DNA of 64,000 bases from NCBI GenBank assembly GCA_001792895.1, contig MARA01000039.1, positions 248,001 to 312,000 on the forward strand. The letters run 5' to 3'. Position 1 is the first letter of the stretch. Each line of letters begins with the position of its first letter. A program made the position numbers and the translations under genes. Below, piece after piece: positions 58,878 to 64,000 of the stretch. The notes beneath the pieces are model-generated. The model had not been told where the DNA came from. It was given only the letters and a program-made list of their open reading frames with translations, and ran no database searches. The DNA comes from Lentinus brumalis. Taxonomy: Eukaryota; Basidiomycota; Agaricomycetes; Polyporales; Polyporaceae.

Positions 58878-61305
58878 GGCTTATTGAGCTGATCAGAAAT
58901 TATGAGTTTTGAACCACATCCAATACTTATTGCTGCAATCCACCCTGTTACTGATGTGGTTGGAAGGTGATGACGTAGAGATACTAGAATGATCACAACT
59001 ATTGACATTGCTAACAAAATCTCGGACCTATTGCTGTATTAACATTGCAGCCTACCAATTCGATGCTCCGCGCGTTTGGGCGCTTATTTACCTAATTGAG
59101 CATGATCAGCAAGCGCCCAGGTGGGCAAAACCACAGGCTGTTGGCTTTCTTATGTCAATAGCTCTTTATGTTGATAAGTAACTTGAATAGAGCAACTTAT
59201 AACAGAAGCTATAGTCAGTCTACATTCAAATGCATGCATTAGTGTCATGTCTAGGTGACAATAAAAGGATGGATTGCATTCAATAGCTTTGGATGACATT
59301 CACAAAGTGCTAACATACCCATGGTGTGTAACCTTGAAACTGCAACTATGAGCTTTGTTTTGTTGATAGCAGTAAGTAAGTACAGTAGAGAAACTTCAGT
59401 ACAGCTGAGCCTAAAGTCTACCACCCATTAGATGTGTTACTATGCTGTTTGAGTATCGGCAATAGGAAATATTGCACTGATTGGTTCTGGATGACATTGA
59501 ATGGGACTGGCAATAAAATAGGGCAACAGTGATCATAATATTAGCTAATATAGTAGGCCAGTAATGAGTCAGTTTATTAGTGAGATGGTGGGCGCATAGT
59601 AATAAGTCATGGCACATAGTAATCACAATGAGACTACATTGTTGATGCTGTTGAGTAAGTTGGCTGGTGGGCTCCAGATAAATGTGAGTGTGTTATAAGT
59701 GGTTGCAATTGATTAATTCATACAATGATATGAAGCATTTGTCCTAACCAACCAAACCACTGGCATGCCCTTAAGACTATTGATATTTGCTGAGATTACT
59801 AGCTCACCCATTACTTGCAATGCTTCTGGTTACTTCTATGCTACTATAGCCTTTTAGTCCCTTTGTTTTTGCCCTGGCTATTGCCTTTGTTACTCTACTT
59901 TGGGACCACCACATATGTACCTGGCCTGTATATATACCTGCTTGTCAATACTGTACCATTTCAATCAGTCCGGCACTGCCTGTGACCTGTGACAGGGTCA
60001 AACCAGTTCGACAATTTGGCGCTACAGGCTCCTGCCCATGACAGGGGCCCAAAATTCAGCACAATTTGGGCACGCGACAGTGTGCTGCTCACGCAGACCG
60101 GTAAGCACCCAAGGTGCAATTCCAACAATCCTGCTAGTGACACATGACAGATGCCAAAAGTTCATCTATTTTGGGCCTCTGTGATGCGTGACATGCCGAA
60201 TAGATTGAAATGGTACAGTACATGTCCTCACACTTATCCTTGAGTTCTTTCAATTGTAACTGCTCTTTGATCCCTCTCACACATGCTTTCACCCTTGACC
60301 TTGACCCCCCATATCTACTATGTATACTGACTATTTGAAAGAGCAGTTGAATGGCATCCACGATTGGACCCATATGCCAATAAATGTTGTGTGATGTGTC
60401 ACTGACCTTGATGACTAGGAACTCAGTGATAATGATTTTAAGCCCATCAGACCCAGTACTGAAGAAGCATTTCTGGCTAATATAGACATAGCAGCACTAG
60501 AAATGTGTGCAGTTGGCTCAGCGCACAAGCTGCAGCTAAAGCTCAGCTTTGAGAGCTACAGTCTGCTTAAACAGGCTCTACAAAATGGCTCTGTCCCAGC
60601 TCAAGCTCTCAGCCTGAGCTGAAGTCATCAAGCGGTGGGTTGTATCTCAGATAGGGCTCTTCAGAGCCCTATTAAGACAACTTTGAGGGTTTGTGTGCCA
60701 TCAACCGAAAGTAACAAGTGTGACACTCACCTTGTTTCCATGTTACAATCTGACTAAGAATGACCAGCCAGAGCTTTTCCCTCCAGCACTAAAATCCAGC
60801 AGCAGATACAGAAGTCAGAGCTCAATAGTCCAGCTTGAGCCTAGGAGGTTGCTGGAGCTCAGCTCATCCCAGCTTAAAAATGACCAGCTTTTAGCTAGGC
60901 TCAGCACCTCACTAAGCTGCAGCATGTAGAGGTAGGTGGAGAGACAGAGAGTGCAGCGCAGCACAGTTTGAATACAAGTTTGCCTTATAGCATCTTTCAG
61001 GTCTGTATTGCATTCTATATCTATTATAATGATGAAGCAATGTTTGGGTTTGTTATGAGCACAGCATCATGCTGGACTTGTGCTACAGAGCTGCATGAGC
61101 ATCTGCTGACCCTAAAGCTGTGCACTCCTAATCCTAGGCTAGGGCTCTCAAAGGTAAGAAACTTTGTTACTGGGCCTTATGTAATCACTTACTGCTGACT
61201 ATCGGAATCCCAACAACTTTCCCATGGACATCAGTTGTCGTTACCTCTGCCGGCAGGAATCATCATCCATAAAGGATGATTCTCTTCATTCCTCATTAAT
61301 TGTAA
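58878..61305. repeat. Right arm of the 2,428-bp inverted repeat
   Basis: Reverse complement of 49938-52365 at constant offset. It includes the mirrored MITE (59949-60220) and hairpin (60651-60672). The outer border (AATTGTAA|CCCTCTAG) and inner border (GGCTTATT side) are abrupt. The helicase fragment next to the left arm is not found here. Confidence 0.93.
59949..60220. mobile_element. MITE inside right arm, mirrored copy
   Basis: Same element as 51023-51294 in inverted orientation, same termini. Confidence 0.8.
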
Positions 61306-62250
61306 CCCTCTAGTAAGCTCGTGATCATATCTGGAATATGATGGGTTGCAGAGATGCAGAGTTAGGACAAACACAGACATTCCCAACTCCATACTACACC
61401 TCTCCAACCAACTAGAAGTGATGAACTCTTGCATCTCTATAGTCTTTCACTGCTCAGCTGTTGCAATCTGCACAGAGGTGATGTTGAGTTTGACATAACT
61501 CAGGGTGCTTGAAGGAGTGAAGACTCACATCCATAAAGAACTCGATCTTTTTGTAAGCAAGCTTGAACTTACGAACCCCGCCCATGGAGTCATAGAGTGT
61601 TCAGAAGATGTTGAACTGGAAGTGCTGAAGCAGCCAAAGGCAATTCTCCAACAGTCACTCCATTTGAGAGAAGGTGTTGTTGCACATGCTACTCGTGAGG
61701 TCCACGCACTCAGTAACAAATTGTTAGATGTAGTTGAGGGGATCTAGGATGCTGTGCAGACCTCCAGAGCCAATGAACAACACCACATTGAACTTGATCT
61801 GGTATGATGTGGCAATGAAGAACTTGGAGTTACCCTGTGGTGCAGCTGCATGGCACTTGTGTGCCAGATCAGTGAGAAACTGAAGGGGCCGGTAGACCAC
61901 CTGAGGTGAATCTTCAAGCAGTTGGTGATGTCCAAAGAATGAGCCGCGGCCTGCAAGTCATGGCAACAAGACAAAGTTGTGGGCAAACTCCCAAACAGAG
62001 AGCCAAAGGCCACTTGAATGAACGATCAGTACAGAGTAAAGCAGGCATGCTGCATCGACAATGCTCACCCATGGCTCCTGTGGGTCTGGAGCTTCCATGT
62101 TGCTAGGAGATGTACCAATGTCTTGTGTTCCTGAGAAATCTTGAGTGATGTGATGTCAGTGGGCAGCAATGTAGGAACAGGCTGTTGAGCACACACCATC
62201 CTGGATGACCATGTAGTCACAGTGTGGATTGTCCTTTGTCAAGGGTTTTC
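61306..62250 (-). pseudogene. Degenerate coding fragments, unidentified
   Basis: On the minus strand, discontinuous frames spell protein-like pieces such as PQGNSKFFIATSYQIKFNVV and LFIGSGGLHSILDPLNYI (about 61740-61850), broken by stops and shifts. It looks like an old transposon gene, but no family could be assigned. Confidence 0.3.
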
Positions 62251-63386
62251 TGTTACATCCCATGCTTCAAAGGTACCGACTCTGGTCCAGACTTTCCCCA
62301 GACTCTGCAACTCCAGTCTATCTCACATGTGTTTCTATTGATGTTCACCTCTCTCCCTTCTGCTTACTTACTTGGCCTGGACTCTGGTCTTATCGGCCTC
62401 CACTTGTATCTGCCTCCGCTTATCTGCCTCCGCTTGACTCTGACTCCACTTGTATCTATTCTCGATTGTAGTCGTTCTCTAATTTGATCTTGCCATACTT
62501 TGTATTGGCTAATCATCAGCTTCTGCCTGACTCCAATTCCTGACCTCCTTTACTTATGTCTTGGCTACTCCACTCCAGACTTTTGGAATTTACTATAAAA
62601 GCCTCCTTGTAGCCACACTTAGACCTCAGTCCTGATATTTTATTACACTCCCCATTACGACTCTGAGCTCAATTCATTCTGTTTGCTCTTCTCTCATATT
62701 CCAATCTTTACAACTGGAATTCTGACCTCCAACCTCTGACCTGCAGGTCAACCTGAAATTACCTAGATCTGTGACCTACAGGTCCAGGTCATACAGATCA
62801 CAGGTCATACAGGACATGACCTGTACGGATCAAGGTCGGGGTGTTGAGGAAATTTCTAGGTCAGAGATGACCTGTGGCAAAAATATTTTACTTCCAAATG
62901 ATAATTCTTGCCATTTGCACTATCGAAAATTTTTGAATGCACAGGTCATACAGGTACCTGACCTGTAGGTCACAGGTCAAACAGGTCACAGATCAAACAG
63001 GTCCAGGTTGGTGCAGATCTAGATATCAATGTTTTGGCCATGGGTACCTGCAAAATGGATCTAGGTCAACCTACAGGTACCTGTTGCTCAGCCTTACTCT
63101 GACCTCTGACCTGACCTCTGACTCTAACTTCTGTTTGACTTTCTCTCTCTGGCTTGCCTTCTTTTCCTCTCGGTATTATCTCTTGCTCATCTTCTTACTT
63201 GTTACTTGCTCTGGTATGACCTTTGGATCTCTTGTCCATCATGAATTGAAGACACTTGTACTTCTACATGGTGTTGATCCATAGCTTCGCCCAAGTCTTC
63301 TTCCTCCAAGCACATCTTTCCAGACTTTGTAACTCCAGAACTCCAGACTTCATCCGGACTTCATCCAGGCATGCACAGTCTTAACA
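62251..63386 (+). mobile_element. Third LTR of the Ty3 family with an insertion, 1,136 bp
   Basis: Begins TGTTACATCCC and ends CAGTCTTAACA, with a TATA-like ACTATAAAAG near 62592. Collinear with the solo LTR except for a 340-bp insertion. The flanks TTTTC and CTTGT do not match, so the outer ends have diverged or the copy arose by recombination. No internal region is attached. Confidence 0.8.
62744..63083. mobile_element. MITE inserted in the LTR
   Basis: CAGGTCAACCTG at 62744 and CAGGTACCTG ending at 63083 form imperfect inverted ends, each followed inward by ACCTAGATC or its complement. The interior is built from ACAGGTCATACAGGTC-type words. It interrupts the CTGACCT run of the LTR, so it inserted after the LTR. 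Confidence 0.6.
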
Positions 63387-64000
63387 CTTGTGAATCATTC
63401 ACCCCGGCAAAGCTAGTTTACCACCTCAGGGTGAACCAAGGCCGGGGGGTGTCATCCATGTCATATAGTTGGACTTGTGGCCAGCTGGCAGCAGCCTGAA
63501 AGGTGTCCGACTGAAGCACATTGCCGGACCTCTGCGCAGCCTACTCATCAGCCAGTAGAACCAGGTTGCCTGCTATGGGGGCTAATGTGATGAAGATGAT
63601 ATAGTGGTAGCCTGAACCAGCACCCTGTATAGACATCGGTTTACTGAAACTGAAGGCATCTGTTCCAGGGCTCTGTTGTCTGTGTCGACTAGGGACCATC
63701 ATCAGTCACTGATGGGTGTACCCACAACCCAAACCCATGAGTAGGACAATCTGAAAGGTCATACCCATACTCACTTGTGGCTTCCCTACATGTATTATAA
63801 GTGCCCAAAGCTGTAGTGCAACTGTGTTCTGTTTGTGGCCACTTGTAGAACACATACAAATAGCCCTTCTGCTGATGGCTTGCCAGCTGGCCACTCCTGC
63901 TGCTCTAGCTACCTCAATTCTCCACTAAATACCATAATAGTGGATGCATTAGATGTGCACTAGTAATTGGCATTCAATGATGCTATATGTAGCACCCTGC
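63387..64000. other. Repeat-like non-coding end of window
   Basis: An inverted pair CACCCCGGC (near 63402) and GCCGGGGGGTG (near 63442-63452) is visible. Otherwise short frames only, no gene. Confidence 0.4.

Noticed and set aside
49938..61305. The palindrome as a pair of LTRs of one element
   Set aside because: The arms are inverted, not direct, lack TG...CA ends, and the true LTR of the enclosed element is 57521-58201.
62251..63386. The third LTR as the missing 3' LTR of the broken Ty3 element
   Set aside because: It is in the opposite orientation and outside the right arm, with no internal sequence attached, so it must be a separate insertion.

Overview
This window is nuclear DNA of a filamentous basidiomycete, most likely an Agaricomycete. 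Genes are intron-dense with short GT-AG introns of about 50-60 nt, coding DNA is GC-rich, and genes lie close together on both strands. The gene content is fungal: class V myosin, MET30/sconB-type F-box/WD40, GSK3, Slt2-type MAP kinase and fungal OSCP. Agaricomycete traits include a decayed casein-kinase-1-like gene and a P-loop family protein. The species cannot be named from sequence alone.

Positions 1-39.6 kb are a conserved housekeeping block with almost no repeats. In order it holds: a partial tRNA-Leu(UAA); an F-box/WD40 protein; GSK3; a P-loop NTPase-type protein of unknown role; complex I 24 kDa subunit; a bestrophin-like channel; eIF2B beta; a CK1-like kinase relic; myosin V; an AN1 zinc-finger protein and ESCRT-III Vps2 sharing an 88-bp intergenic region; Cog4; cell-wall-integrity MAP kinase; farnesyl diphosphate synthase; an uncharacterised Cys-tailed protein; mannose-6-phosphate isomerase; a poorly supported hypothetical gene; ATP synthase OSCP head-to-head with the Mrm2 rRNA methyltransferase; and histone H4. 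The genes belong to separate pathways (membrane traffic, respiration, translation, signalling, isoprenoid and cell-wall precursors) and do not form an obvious cluster.

From about 39.6 kb to the end the character changes abruptly to a transposon island with no recognisable host gene. It holds a hAT transposase gene, several families of small terminal-inverted-repeat elements (one nested in another), a solo LTR with a CTGAC target duplication, a helicase fragment, a broken Ty3/gypsy element on the minus strand and a third related LTR that carries its own MITE insertion.

The most striking structure is a pair of 2,428-bp inverted arms (49938-52365 and 58878-61305). They are collinear base for base and nearly identical, and they enclose the decayed Ty3 element in a 6.5-kb loop. 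A second notable point is that the Ty3 primer-binding site matches, as a reverse complement, the predicted 5' end of transcripts from a related LTR in this window. This is the arrangement of self-primed Tf1/sushi-type elements.
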